A stretch of DNA of 25,515 nt, from the NCBI GenBank assembly GCA_002414665.1, contig DIAF01000016.1, positions 1 to 25,515 on the forward strand, given 5' to 3'. Made by a program: the position numbers and the translations under genes. The notes below the pieces were generated by a model. That model ran no database searches. It was not told where the DNA came from and saw only the letters and a program-made list of their open reading frames with translations. The stretch is from Halieaceae bacterium UBA5085 (GTDB lineage: Bacteria; Pseudomonadota; Gammaproteobacteria; Pseudomonadales; Halieaceae). Below are positions 1 through 5,897 of this stretch, piece after piece (the stretch's first letter is position 1; each line of letters starts with the position of its first letter).

Positions 1-45
1 CACGCGACCAGCAAAGCTGGCGCGTGAATAAGGGCGTTAATAAGC
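1..45 (+). repeat. attC-like site, right half (window edge)
   Basis: The window opens inside an inverted repeat: CACGCG-a-CCAGC (1-12) pairs with GCTGGCGCGTG (16-26) around an AAA tip, with one extrahelical A at position 7. It is followed by GGGCGTTAAT (32-41), which resembles the right-hand (R') box of an integron attC site. An unpaired base in the stem is typical of attC. The left half lies outside the window. The attC identity is inferred from shape and context. Confidence 0.5.
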
Positions 46-84
46 AATAACAGTCCATTGAAATGAAAAATTATCGAGTAACTA

Positions 85-285
85 ATGCTTGAATTTCTTA
101 AAGATCTGGTAAAGGAAGTCATTGGCGCGATCGTAAAATTCGTGATTGCTTTCGGTGTAGGCACTGGGGCTGGCGCAGTTATTTGCTGGTACTACGGCAT
201 TCCGTTAGGATTTTCTGTTATTGGGGGTATTCTCGTGCTTGGGGTTGCGCTTGCATTAATGTCGGAATCAGGTTTTCTTTCTTAA
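85..285 (+). CDS. small two-helix membrane protein (cassette ORF)
   Basis: This 66-residue protein is unrecognised. After an amphipathic start (residues 1-12) it has two hydrophobic, glycine-rich stretches, about 13-35 and 40-60, so it is probably an inner-membrane hairpin. The ATG at 85 lies about 45 bases after the attC-like box at 32-41, the usual spacing for a gene cassette. The upstream ribosome site is weak and AT-rich. No catalytic motif is visible. It is one of four small membrane or membrane-anchored proteins in the array. Function is unknown; coding status rests on the hydrophobic pattern, orientation and position. Confidence 0.55.
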   Translation: MLEFLKDLVKEVIGAIVKFVIAFGVGTGAGAVICWYYGIPLGFSVIGGILVLGVALALMSESGFLS

Positions 286-374
286 AGGCTTCAAGCATCC
301 GTTTATCAAAAACGCGATTTTCAGCATCATATGCTATAAAAAAAACCGGTACCAGAAACCATGGTGAAGGCGAA

Positions 375-548
375 AAACATAACAAGTAGGTCAAGCCATT
401 CGTATGCGGCTCACTGGGACGTTCAGCACTCCGCGCCTGCTCGGGCATGGCTCCGCCATTTTTCTCGGAGCAAACGCTCCGTGCTGAACGCCGCTTACCT
501 TGGCGTCAGCTTGCGGCTAGTCACGATGGACATGAGTTGATAGTTATG
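375..548 (+). repeat. attC-like site between first two cassettes
   Basis: Left box CATAAC is near 375-381. A perfect 9-bp arm pair, GTTCAGCAC (421-429) and GTGCTGAAC (481-489), encloses a tip region with a nested GGCatgGCTCCGCC. The candidate right box GTTATG (543-548) is complementary to CATAAC and contains the start codon of the next gene (ATG at 546). About 170 bp would be long for an attC, so the right border is uncertain. Confidence 0.4.
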
Positions 549-1523
549 ATTTTGAGAGGTGTTGTACTCGCTTGCATTTTACCTTTGGCCGGGTGTTCAT
601 CGGCGATATCTAGCTATATTTCTAGTCAACAAAGCTTTGGTTACGAACAGATTGCAAGTCGAGAAACATTGCGCGAACAAGGATTCTATGAATCTGAGTT
701 TTGTTCCAAGAAAACGGAATTGTGTATCAGTTATTTGACGGCAAAGCCATTGTCCGACAAGCAAAAATTGAGCTATCGCGTTGAGCTTCAAGTAAATGGT
801 CAGAATGAAATCAATCAGCTAGAAATCCAGAGAGAGTCTACAAATATCTACTCTGGTTTAGTTGTTTTAATACATGGATTTCGGGCATCTAAAGAATACA
901 TGGTGAATTCCGCGTTATATTTCAGGTTTCTTGGTTTTGATGTTTTGCTTCCCGATCTTCTTGGTCACGGAGATTCTTCTCCAGGAATACGATTTGGTGT
1001 AGAGGATAGCAAAATTATAAACGAGCTAATCGAGAAACTGGATCATCCGGAAGAAAATATTCTTATTGTTGGTAACTCATTAGGTGCAGTTGCTGCAACC
1101 CTATTGATTGACATGAGAAGAGATATAGGTGGGATAGTGCTTCAAGCCCCAATGGTTAGATTTGATCAGGCAGCAGTAAATTATATAGATGCTTACTCTC
1201 CCTTCTTGTCCACTTTGATCCCTAGAGCTTCAATACAAGAGGGTGCTGGTAAAGCGTTGAAAGACGCAGGTGTAAAATTGGAGCAAACAGATATAATCCC
1301 GTTGCTGGTTAGAAACAAAATACCAACACTTATTCTAGTTTCGAGTACTGATCCAGTCGCTCCGCCGGAAAGCTATAAGGACATATCTAACGAGTATATT
1401 TCAGTGGCTGAGGTTTCGGCAAGAAGCCATCCATCCATGGCTGTCATTACCCAACAAGATGATGAGATAGTTCAGGATTGGCTGGTCGGTAAAGCTAACA
1501 AAGCGGCGCATTGGGGCGGCTAA
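546..1523 (+). CDS. lipoprotein alpha/beta hydrolase (serine hydrolase)
   Basis: This is a 325-residue secreted lipoprotein with an alpha/beta-hydrolase fold. Residues 1-17 form a type II signal peptide with lipobox LAGC (Cys17). The fold shows the oxyanion HG (110-111), the nucleophile elbow G-N-S-L-G (Ser178), a likely acid Asp269 (STDPVAPP) and a likely base His295. These form a complete Ser-Asp-His triad. The substrate is unknown; an ester or lipid-like substrate at the envelope is plausible. The frame is open from 447, but the ATG at 546 is chosen because it places the signal peptide at the N-terminus and starts at the edge of the attC-like repeat. The gene is clearly AT-richer than the right half of the window, consistent with transfer. 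Confidence 0.88.
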   Translation: MILRGVVLACILPLAGCSSAISSYISSQQSFGYEQIASRETLREQGFYESEFCSKKTELCISYLTAKPLSDKQKLSYRVELQVNGQNEINQLEIQRESTNIYSGLVVLIHGFRASKEYMVNSALYFRFLGFDVLLPDLLGHGDSSPGIRFGVEDSKIINELIEKLDHPEENILIVGNSLGAVAATLLIDMRRDIGGIVLQAPMVRFDQAAVNYIDAYSPFLSTLIPRASIQEGAGKALKDAGVKLEQTDIIPLLVRNKIPTLILVSSTDPVAPPESYKDISNEYISVAEVSARSHPSMAVITQQDDEIVQDWLVGKANKAAHWGG

Positions 1524-1615
1524 TCTTGTGCGCCTTTTGCGCAGTCGCTACGCTCTCATTTTTGCGCAAGAATGCGCCCAAGGTAAACCGCACTTGAGCG
1601 CGGCGTTATGAGCGT
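1514..1615 (+). repeat. attC-like site
   Basis: The site begins at the hydrolase stop codon (GGCTAATC) and ends with GGCGTTATG (1602-1610), a VCR-like right box. Between them TGCGCC...TGCGCA pairs with TGCGCA...TGCGCC around a tip that carries TCGCTACGCTC, an element shared with other sites in the array. The length of about 100 bp and the position directly between two short genes fit an attC site. Confidence 0.55.
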
Positions 1616-1632
1616 TTCACGGAGTCCCGAAG

Positions 1633-1860
1633 ATGAGTGAATCTACCAGAGTTGCAATAGAGGGTATGATGGGAAACCTGATTACCTTCATGTTGCTAAT
1701 AGTTGGTTGTTACGTTGTGACTAGTTTGATCGTTCACAAAACATCTGTGTTTTCTGGATTTAGCCGTAACAGTAGGAACGCGATAGTTTCTCTTGTATCG
1801 GTTATGATTTTTGTTTTTCTTGGGTATTATTTTTCTGGTCTTGTTCACATATCGGGCTGA
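1633..1860 (+). CDS. small two-helix membrane protein (cassette ORF)
   Basis: This 75-residue protein has two strongly hydrophobic segments, about residues 13-32 and 51-72, joined by a polar, Ser/Asn/Arg-rich loop (35-48). It is probably an inner-membrane hairpin. GGAG lies about 9 bases before the ATG at 1633, and the gene sits alone between two attC-like repeats. No family is recognised and no catalytic residues are visible. Base composition is AT-rich, like its left neighbours. Confidence 0.6.
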   Translation: MSESTRVAIEGMMGNLITFMLLIVGCYVVTSLIVHKTSVFSGFSRNSRNAIVSLVSVMIFVFLGYYFSGLVHISG

Positions 1861-1865
1861 AACAC

Positions 1866-1960
1866 TCATAACTAGGCGTTGAACTGCGCGCCTTATGGGA
1901 CCGGAAAACCTAAACGTGGATTCGCGGTCCCACCCGGTTAACGCGACGTAAGGTGCAAGA
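1866..1960 (+). repeat. attC-like site
   Basis: CATAAC (1867-1872) directly follows the preceding stop codon. A perfect 8-bp arm pair, TGGGACCG (1896-1903) and CGGTCCCA (1925-1932), encloses a 21-base AT-rich tip. A GTTAACG box (1937-1943) and CGTAAGG follow before the next gene. Shape and position fit an attC site; the right box is not canonical. Confidence 0.45.
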
Positions 1961-1969
1961 AGTGAATCG

Positions 1970-2233
1970 ATGAAGAACGAAATTATCGTGTTGGCCTGTT
2001 TGGTTCCTCTACTCCTGGTAATGGCATATGAAATGTATAAAGAGAATGACTGTATGTCAGAGCAGGAAGCTGAAGTTATATTCAGCTCTGCTCTCTACAA
2101 GGAAAGTGTCGGAATAAATTCTGAGGCTTACAATTTATATAGGCAAATCGATGCATATGCGTGTGAAAATTATGAGTTAAGAGAGAAAGCCTTCGTAAAA
2201 TCGGTTAGTTTAAAGAAAAAGGTCAGGACTTAG
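1970..2233 (+). CDS. hypothetical membrane-anchored protein (cassette ORF)
   Basis: This 87-residue protein is unrecognised. Residues 5-20 form a single hydrophobic segment that could be a signal anchor. The rest is soluble and charged, with a Cys at 28, a second Cys near 54, an acidic/aromatic helix-like middle and a basic tail ending in KKKVRT. The likely topology is an N-terminal inner-membrane anchor with a short periplasmic domain. The ATG at 1970 lies about 10 bases after the attC-like repeat; an AAGAAGTG stretch is a modest ribosome site. Function is unknown. Confidence 0.55.
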   Translation: MKNEIIVLACLVPLLLVMAYEMYKENDCMSEQEAEVIFSSALYKESVGINSEAYNLYRQIDAYACENYELREKAFVKSVSLKKKVRT

Positions 2234-2239
2234 ACTGAA

Positions 2240-2348
2240 AGCACCTAAAAGATTGCAGAACGTAAAGCGATGCTACCCCGCTTAGGCCTGTGTAAGCTTC
2301 GCTTGCTCCGGCCCGTGTGAAAGGTCCTATACGCAAAATGGAGATGTA
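2240..2348 (+). repeat. possible degraded attC-like site
   Basis: A short arm pair GTAAGC (2292-2297)/GCTTGC (2301-2306), with one G-T pair, sits inside GGCC (2285-2288)/GGCC (2310-2313). The tip sequence AAGCTTCGCTTGCTC carries the TTCGCT element seen in other sites of the array. Left and right boxes are not clear. It is called mainly by position between two cassettes and by the shared tip. Confidence 0.35.
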
Positions 2349-2876
2349 ATGACACCAGAAGAAATTAATGTCAAAACTGTTGAATATCAAGCGGCTCAAG
2401 AAATGTTACGCCACTATGATTCTTTGAATTGGCAGATTGGGGCTATTCTTATTGCGGCTGTCATAGTCCTAACTGGCTTCACGTTAAACAAGGATATCAT
2501 TGATTTAGCATCGTCCTCCAATAGCACCCGAATTACGATTTTAATTGGATTTCCTTTGCTGTCTTTTTTTGTTCTTGGGGTTTGGCTTTTATGGTTTCGT
2601 CGTCATCGAAATATGTATAACTACAGAAATGAAGTACTACATAGGATAGAGCTCCAGCTTGGAATGTATCACCATCTTTTGAATGTAGAAAAATACAGCA
2701 ACAAAGGTGAATGCCTCAAGTCGGCAAAAGAAAATGCGGGTTATGGAGAAGGGAAATATGTACCATTTTATAACCCAAAACCTGTTGGGCCGTCAGGGTA
2801 TACCCTCGCTAAGGTCATCACTCTAGGAATACCATTCTGTCAATTTATTATTGTCTACAAAATTTATTGTGTATGA
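2349..2876 (+). CDS. RipA-like small membrane protein (cassette ORF)
   Basis: This 175-residue protein has a soluble N-terminal helix (1-25, starting TPEEINVKTVEYQAAQEMLRH), two transmembrane segments (about 30-48 and 66-86), a basic WFRRHRN stop after the second, a cytoplasmic helical region and a final hydrophobic segment (about 152-172). Layout and the start recall a family of small oligomeric membrane proteins of unknown role (RipA-like), but that is a pattern resemblance only. GGAG lies 5 bases before the ATG. The gene is AT-rich, alone in its interval, and followed by the best GTTAGGC box in the array. Confidence 0.7.
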   Translation: MTPEEINVKTVEYQAAQEMLRHYDSLNWQIGAILIAAVIVLTGFTLNKDIIDLASSSNSTRITILIGFPLLSFFVLGVWLLWFRRHRNMYNYRNEVLHRIELQLGMYHHLLNVEKYSNKGECLKSAKENAGYGEGKYVPFYNPKPVGPSGYTLAKVITLGIPFCQFIIVYKIYCV

Positions 2877-2940
2877 CAATAGACTCCACAGGGTTGGCTC
2901 ACCTCGTTCGCTCTCCAGTGAGCCCAGAAGTTAGGCGTAG
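2872..2940 (+). repeat. attC-like site with canonical right box
   Basis: The site overlaps the previous stop codon. GGCTCAC (2896-2902) and GTGAGCC (2918-2924) form a perfect 7-bp arm around CTCGTTCGCTCTCCA, which carries the shared TTCGCTC tip element. GTTAGGC (2930-2936) matches the integron core-site consensus GTTRRRY exactly. The left box would be a diverged ATGACAA at the stop codon. This is one of the clearest attC-like sites in the window. Confidence 0.6.
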
Positions 2941-2955
2941 AAGAGGGGCCGATTG

Positions 2956-3203
2956 ATGCTCGGTGAAGAGATCAGAAAATCGATCCAGGAGAGCGTACTG
3001 TGCTGGCTCGCGACTACTACGATTATGGCGGCCCGAACGTTTCGCCGAAGGAAATGTTCCTGCCATAAGGCGATGATAGTGTCCCGATTGCAAATATTGC
3101 CTCACGAATAATTGTCGAGAACATCGAATCCAACTCAGTTGTTTGTGTGAGCGTCGTGGAAGTTTTTTAAAGCAAAAAGAGTTCAAGCCTTGAAGAGGCA
3201 TGC
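2956..3203 (+). pseudogene. degraded pyridoxamine-phosphate-oxidase-like (PPOX) gene
   Basis: Reading across frames recovers a family-like protein. From ATG 2956 the frame gives MLGEEIRKSIQESVLCWLAT. A shift then gives DYYDYGGPNVSPKEMFLP, a stop (3067-3069 region), then PIANIASRIIVENIESNSVV and CVSVVEVF. After another stop or shift, KQKEFKP-stop-RGMR follows. This order (helix, CWLAT, PNVSPKE, IANIAS, N-x-x-V-C-V-S) is that of small flavin-binding PPOX-like proteins, which are usually 130-160 residues. At least two frameshifts and three internal stops mean it is non-functional, and the C-terminal part is missing. It sits between an attC-like site and the next gene without its own attC, so two cassettes may have fused. 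Confidence 0.7.
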
Positions 3204-3221
3204 GCCTGGGGAGGAATATAG

Positions 3222-3545
3222 ATGTTTGTCGCCGTTTATGAGTTTGAAGTTAAGGAAGGCGCAGGGTCGTCATTTCGCGAAGCCTGGCTTGAGGTGACCA
3301 AAGCGATTTATGAGCATTGCGGTAGTTTTGGTTCAAGACTGCACATCTCAGACAAGCCGAACATCCTGGTTGGTTATGCTCAGTGGCCTGATCAGGAGGC
3401 CTGGGAAAGGGACCGTAATATAACCGACGAAGACTACCATAGAGCACGTAGTGAAATGCTCGACTGCTTGGTTCAATCGAAGATTGTGTATCAATTGGAA
3501 GTCAGTGACGATTATTTGCAGCCCATTTTGGCTTCACAGTGCTAA
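3222..3545 (+). CDS. antibiotic-biosynthesis-monooxygenase (ABM) fold protein
   Basis: This 107-residue protein has the ferredoxin-like ABM fold: N-terminal strand MFVAVYEFEVKEG, helix FREAWLEVTKAIYEHCG, strand SRLHIS, and the typical W-x-D-x-E-A-W-E-R-D segment (about residues 55-63). Members act as small monooxygenases or as quinone- or aldehyde-related detoxification enzymes, usually as dimers without cofactor; the substrate here cannot be read from sequence. GGGAGG lies about 7 bases before the ATG. The gene starts directly after the PPOX-like pseudogene and is followed by an attC-like repeat that starts at its stop codon. Confidence 0.8.
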   Translation: MFVAVYEFEVKEGAGSSFREAWLEVTKAIYEHCGSFGSRLHISDKPNILVGYAQWPDQEAWERDRNITDEDYHRARSEMLDCLVQSKIVYQLEVSDDYLQPILASQC

Positions 3546-3600
3546 CAAGTCGCAGGATCGGGCGCGCGAGGCGCGCCGGCGTGTTTGGCGTTCTGAGCTG
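3541..3600 (+). repeat. attC-like site
   Basis: GCTAAC (3541-3546) overlaps the stop codon. A perfect 7-bp arm, GGCGCGC (3561-3567) and GCGCGCC (3571-3577), closes over a GAG loop. GGCGTT (3587-3592) is the right-hand box, followed by an aberrant CTGAGC instead of RRRY. The 60-bp length is that of a short attC site. Confidence 0.58.
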
Positions 3601-3605
3601 AATCT

Positions 3606-4115
3606 ATGAACACCGAAATACTTCATGATCGCCACCTGGATTTATTGCTGAGGTTTGAGGCGGAGAACAGGAATTGGTTTGAATCACTTATTGCCTCGCG
3701 AGGGTCAGAATTCTACTCTCGAGAAGCTGTGATGGCGCATATAGATCAGTGTCGGTCTTTGTATGCAAAGAATGGGCTTCTTCCAATTGTCATTGTCGAG
3801 AGAGGGGAGATCATCGCCCGGGCTAATTTGAAGAATGTTTGTATGTCATCGAGATCCGCAGAGGTGGGGTATCGAGTTGCGCAGAGCCATACAGGTTCCG
3901 GTGTCGGAACATACTGCCTGTCAGAGCTGATCCGTGTATCCCAACTGAGATATGGGCGGTTGATGCTTAGAGCTAAAGTGCTGGAGAACAATCCGGCATC
4001 AAGGCGTATACTGGAGAAACATGGGTTTCTTGAGCTGTCGTGTGAGCCAGAGTTTATTAGAATAGGCAGTATCGATTTACGTTGCACAACAATGGAGCGA
4101 GCAGCATGCGCATAA
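3606..4115 (+). CDS. GNAT family N-acetyltransferase (RimJ/RimL-like)
   Basis: This 169-residue acetyltransferase is of the GNAT fold. It has the N-terminal helical part (1-60), strand IVIVERGEIIARANL (61-75), the V-G-Y-R-V strand followed by the acetyl-CoA pyrophosphate loop S-H-T-G-S-G-V-G-T (94-102), and the C-terminal N-N-P-A-S-R-R-I-L-E-K-H-G-F signature (128-141) typical of RimJ/RimL-like enzymes. It would transfer acetyl from acetyl-CoA to an amine of a protein, peptide or small molecule; the acceptor is unknown. The ATG at 3606 follows the attC-like repeat by a few bases. GNAT genes are frequent integron-cassette cargo. Confidence 0.88.
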   Translation: MNTEILHDRHLDLLLRFEAENRNWFESLIASRGSEFYSREAVMAHIDQCRSLYAKNGLLPIVIVERGEIIARANLKNVCMSSRSAEVGYRVAQSHTGSGVGTYCLSELIRVSQLRYGRLMLRAKVLENNPASRRILEKHGFLELSCEPEFIRIGSIDLRCTTMERAACA

Positions 4116-4240
4116 CAAGGTGCTGCATATCGAAGTCCGGTTTTGTGCACTTTAGGCGCGCTCGCTACGATCCTCCCGGTTGAGCCAGCAGAGGTTGAGG
4201 CGCACTCTTGAATCTCGCGTTTGCTCAGTTATGTTGCCTC
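4109..4240 (+). repeat. possible attC-like site
   Basis: CATAACAAGG (4111-4120) overlaps the GNAT stop codon and is complementary in its core to GTTATG (4228-4233). The span is about 125 bp, the size of long VCR-type attC sites. The middle carries GCGCTCGCTACGATCC, close to the tip element in other sites, and GTGCAC...GCGCAC near the arms. The stem is poorer than at neighbouring sites. Confidence 0.4.
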
Positions 4241-4444
4241 TTCTCTTGTTAAGTTCATTCCCTGTGGGGCTATGCAATTGCCAGAAAGATGGGAGGCAGG
4301 GGCGTACTGGGTGTCTTTGCGATTACTTGGTTTTGTCCCTTTTGGAAAGCAGGCTGTAGTAATCTCATATCCCGATTCACCGAGCAGCTTCAAGTTCTGC
4401 TTGTCTGTGCCGGCGGCGTCAGCCGTAATAGGAGGTTTCGAGCG
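4241..4444 (+). other. non-coding leader before the DUF1275 gene
   Basis: About 200 bases lie between the attC-like repeat and the next translation start. Two overlapping frames are open (one from ATG 4221, one from ATG 4289 running into the DUF1275 gene), but neither translation resembles a known protein. The DUF1275 family normally begins just at residue SKLPKWVE. No clear promoter, hairpin or pseudogene was recognised. An AGGAGG ribosome site ends it at 4430-4435. Confidence 0.4.
4430..4435 (+). promoter_or_regulatory. strong ribosome binding site deciding a TTG start
   Basis: AGGAGG, a perfect Shine-Dalgarno core, lies 9 bases before TTG 4445. No in-frame ATG or GTG lies at a suitable distance. 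This fixes the start of the DUF1275 gene well inside the longer open frame. Confidence 0.7.
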
Positions 4445-5104
4445 TTGGTCTCAAAATTGCCGAAATGGGTAGAGCTTGGGGCCTTTATTCTGGCCCTGAT
4501 TGCAGGCTATGTTAATGCAGTTGGATTGCTTGGATTCGAACATCAATCTGTATCCCATTTGTCCGGCACAGCAACCTTGCTTGGCACCGGAATCCTGAAT
4601 TCTGCATCGACAAATGTCTTGCACCTGTTAGGCGTGTTGCTGTCATTTTTGGTTGGCGCTTCAATCTCAGGATTTTTATTACACGACTCTGCACTAAAGC
4701 TAGGCCGTCATTACGACACAGCATTATTCATTGAGTCCGTTTTACTGTTCGGTTCTGCATGGCTTTTAGTATCAGGCTCATTTTACGGTCATTTCCTCGC
4801 CTCGGCTGCCTGCGGTCTTCAAAACGCATTAGCAACAACGTACAGCGGCGCGGTCATTAGAACCACTCATGTTACAGGCATATTTACAGATCTGGGCATA
4901 ATGATAGGCGCAACCTTTCGGGGCGAGGGTCTTGATGCGCGCAAGGCAAAACTTTTCCTTTTTATAATTGCTGGTTTTATCTCTGGTGGTACTGTAGGTG
5001 CCATGTTTTATTATAACTATCAATTTATGGCATTGGTTATTCCTGCGTCCATCTGTCTAGCAATATCGGTTGCTTATCGTGTCTATGCAAGAAGTCGCAG
5101 CTAA
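4445..5104 (+). CDS. DUF1275 (YoaK-like) membrane protein, TTG start
   Basis: This membrane protein of about 219 residues belongs to the DUF1275/YoaK group. Diagnostic features are the N-terminal WVELGAFILALIAGYVNAVG helix, followed by H-Q-S-V-S-H-L-S-G-T, the mid-protein ACGLQNALATTYSGAVIRTTHVTG segment and about six hydrophobic helices. The transported substrate or role is unknown. The start is placed at TTG 4445 because a strong AGGAGG lies 9 bases upstream and the family begins here. The longer frame from ATG 4289 would add 52 residues of non-family sequence. It is followed at once by an attC-like repeat. Confidence 0.82.
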   Translation: MVSKLPKWVELGAFILALIAGYVNAVGLLGFEHQSVSHLSGTATLLGTGILNSASTNVLHLLGVLLSFLVGASISGFLLHDSALKLGRHYDTALFIESVLLFGSAWLLVSGSFYGHFLASAACGLQNALATTYSGAVIRTTHVTGIFTDLGIMIGATFRGEGLDARKAKLFLFIIAGFISGGTVGAMFYYNYQFMALVIPASICLAISVAYRVYARSRS

Positions 5105-5160
5105 CAGGTCAGAGTGCTCGGACGCAGCTACGCTGCGCCGGTGTCTCAGGCATTAGGTCG
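5100..5160 (+). repeat. attC-like site
   Basis: The site starts at the DUF1275 stop codon with GCTAACAGG and ends with CATTAGGTCG, so its boxes pair (CTAAC with a GTTAG-like ATTAGG, one base changed). The inner arm GACGCAGC (5121-5128) pairs with GCTGCGCC (5132-5139), with one mismatch, around TAC. The tip GCTACGCTGC again carries the shared GCTACGCT element. At 60 bp it has the layout of a classical short attC site. Confidence 0.62.
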
Positions 5161-5173
5161 CAGGAGATACGCC

Positions 5174-5602
5174 GTGCCAGAGTTCCACTATGAATCTCAT
5201 GACTGTCTGCCCGCGGAAGAGAGCGCCATCGTCGACCGAGGCCTCGGTGACTTCAATGACCAGGCTGCGCCACTGCACGAAGTGCAAGCGCTGTCCTGCT
5301 TCGTGCGAAATGAAGGTGGCGACATCATCGGCGGCGCGACCGGCCGCCGCTGGGGCCAGCTTTGTGAACTGCAGCAACTCTGGGTGGAAGCGAGCCACAG
5401 GGGAATGGGTCTTGGTATCGGCCTGGTCCAGCAGTTCGAGCAGCACGCCATCGAGAAGGGCTGCACGTCCTTCTATCTTGAGACACTGAGCTTTCAGGCG
5501 CCAGAGTTCTACAAGAAGCTGGGCTACACGGTTGCGTTTGCCCAATCAGGGTATCCACACGGCATTGGCAAGTACCACATGGTCAAGGAACTCGGGGTTT
5601 GA
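5174..5602 (+). CDS. GNAT family N-acetyltransferase, GTG start
   Basis: This 142-residue GNAT acetyltransferase shows the central L-C-E-L-Q-Q-L-W-V strand (63-71), the acetyl-CoA loop S-H-R-G-M-G-L-G-I-G-L (74-84), the following QQFEQHAIEKGC helix and the late E-F-Y-K-K-L-G-Y motif (111-118). The YPHGIGKYHMVKEL end is typical of small stand-alone GNATs. The acceptor is unknown. GTG 5174 is chosen because AGGAG (5162-5166) lies 7 bases upstream and the frame before it is the attC-like repeat. It is unrelated in detail to the GNAT at 3606. Confidence 0.86.
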   Translation: MPEFHYESHDCLPAEESAIVDRGLGDFNDQAAPLHEVQALSCFVRNEGGDIIGGATGRRWGQLCELQQLWVEASHRGMGLGIGLVQQFEQHAIEKGCTSFYLETLSFQAPEFYKKLGYTVAFAQSGYPHGIGKYHMVKELGV

Positions 5603-5633
5603 CCACTGGTCGTCCCCGGGAAGGAGATGAGAG

Positions 5634-5792
5634 GTGCTCAAGAGCGTATTGCGTCAACGGGGAGAGGAAGTGGCCCTGATCGTCACTGCTCATATGGAGC
5701 AGGGAAAGGCGGTTCCCCTGGCGTTTGCGCCTGCCAAGGGTGTCGCCAGCTTTGGACTCGCTACAGCGGCCTCGAAGGGCTGGCGAATGTGA
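5634..5792 (+). CDS. possible small protein, 52 residues, GTG start
   Basis: A GTG at 5634 has AAGGAG (5621-5626) exactly 7 bases upstream and opens a 52-residue frame (LKSVLRQRGEEVALIVTAHM at its start, then QGKAVPLAFAPAKGVASFG). The overlapping ATG frame from 5627 has no room for a ribosome site and encodes low-complexity, Cys/Gly-rich sequence, so it is less likely. The product resembles no family I know. It might be the end of a former larger gene or a genuine small cassette protein. It starts 31 bases after the GNAT stop, with no attC-like repeat between them. Confidence 0.35.
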   Translation: MLKSVLRQRGEEVALIVTAHMEQGKAVPLAFAPAKGVASFGLATAASKGWRM

Positions 5793-5819
5793 AATACAAT
5801 TCCTGGAAAGGCACATGGC

Positions 5820-5885
5820 AATAACAGGCAAGCGACGCCACGGAGCGGCCCGCCTGCTGTAGGCGTAACTGCCAGGGAGAAAGCG
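5820..5885 (+). repeat. weak attC-like repeat before the ZIP gene
   Basis: ATAACAGGCAAGCGACGCC faces GGCGTAACTGCC: GGCA/TGCC and ACGCC/GGCGT can pair across a GC-rich centre. The length of about 60 bp and the position just before a plus-strand gene fit a decayed attC site, but no canonical box or shared tip element is present. Confidence 0.28.
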
Positions 5886-5897
5886 CATATCGACAAC

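Noticed and set aside
2899..3201. 100-residue open frame on the minus strand
   Set aside because: It is antisense to the PPOX-like remnant, whose plus-strand translation shows family blocks.
5627..5824. 65-residue frame starting at ATG 5627
   Set aside because: The AAGGAG directly abuts the ATG, leaving no spacing for initiation, and the translation is low-complexity and unlike a folded protein.
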